Position numbers and translations under genes: made by a program
Notes under the pieces: generated by a model
Database searches by the model: none
The model's input: only the letters and a program-made list of their open reading frames with translations
Told to the model about the DNA's origin: nothing
DNA from: Bacillota bacterium
Lineage (GTDB): Bacteria; Bacillota; Sulfobacillia; RBS10-35; JAJYVN01
Length of the DNA: 52,631 nucleotides
Direction: 5' to 3'
Assembly: GCA_021803205.1 (NCBI GenBank)
Contig: JAJZMB010000030.1
Coordinates: 1-52,631, forward strand
Part shown: in pieces, positions 52,527 through 52,631 of the stretch
How positions within the stretch are numbered: the first letter of the stretch is position 1
Layout: each line of letters opens with the position of its first letter

Positions 52527-52631
52527 ATGCTGGCGGTGGACACGGACCCCAGATCCGGGCTCCCGAAGGGCCGTCCTGGTTCCCACGCCTGCTTTGGGAG
52601 GATGTGGAAAATGGCGATGACTCCCAGCCTA
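52527..52631 (+). CDS. start of a further gene, truncated by the window end
   Basis: The ATG at 52527 is preceded by AAGGGGAG; 35 codons are open to the end of the window (begins MLAVDTDPRSGLPKG). Too short to identify. Same orientation as the two genes before it. Confidence 0.4.
   Translation, partial: MLAVDTDPRSGLPKGRPGSHACFGRMWKMAMTPSL

Overview
The window looks like chromosome from a high-GC, probably spore-forming member of the Bacillota (Symbiobacterium / Thermaerobacter / Limnochordia-like). This is inferred from several traits. GC is very high, yet Shine-Dalgarno sites are strong and GTG/TTG starts are frequent. There is a T-box leader on thrS, a SpoVB-type flippase, an SLH-domain GH18 protein of spore-germination type, and T-box, attenuator and terminator logic typical of Firmicutes. 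Species cannot be assigned from sequence alone.

Layout. 1-6.3 kb: the tail of a polysaccharide deacetylase with SLH-like repeats, then minus-strand thrS behind a T-box, then a thiazole operon (tenI/thiE-like, a fused thiS-thiG, thiO) behind a short attenuator leader with mutually exclusive hairpins. 6.7-8.0 kb: cinA. 9.2-12.3 kb: a double-length MacA-like adaptor and a MacB-like permease without a local ATPase. 12.6-15.6 kb: an FtsH-type protease without the usual extracytoplasmic domain and small membrane proteins. 15.9-20.0 kb: YjhG-type xylonate dehydratase, a SIS sugar isomerase and a flavin reductase. 20.0-25.6 kb: envelope genes (FemAB, CE4 deacetylase, SpoVB-like flippase, SLH-GH18). 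25.6-36.9 kb: GNAT-Nudix fusion, M32 carboxypeptidase, Ski2-like helicase (apparently leaderless), lytic transglycosylase, Gfo/Idh oxidoreductase, PPK2 and a 2-hydroxyacid dehydrogenase.

37.1-40.0 kb is an IS607-type remnant: a truncated serine recombinase followed by an unusually large (765 aa) TnpB-like RuvC nuclease with all three acidic residues. 40.0-45.1 kb is a methylthioadenosine / S-adenosylhomocysteine salvage cluster (MarR, mtnP, ahcY, mtaD-like, thioesterase) with ndk. 45.7-50.5 kb holds an FAH-family hydrolase and a sulfur-carrier cysteine pathway: a JAMM protease (Mec), cysteine synthase (CysM/K) and a CysO-MoeB-rhodanese fusion. A tRNA-Pro follows, and beyond it what looks like the edge of an integrated element: XRE repressor, divergent operator/promoter switch and a winged-helix protein with frame-breaking minisatellites.

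Three themes stand out. (1) Both ubiquitin-like sulfur carriers in the window (ThiS and CysO) are fused to downstream enzymes so that their reactive diglycine is internal, and a JAMM protease is encoded beside one of them. (2) A family of about 95-bp imperfectly palindromic intergenic repeats (called R1 here) occurs in at least six good and three degenerate or partial copies. (3) The giant TnpB lies next to a broken recombinase. Coordinates, motifs and hairpins were read directly from the sequence. Family names come from motif recognition, without database searches.
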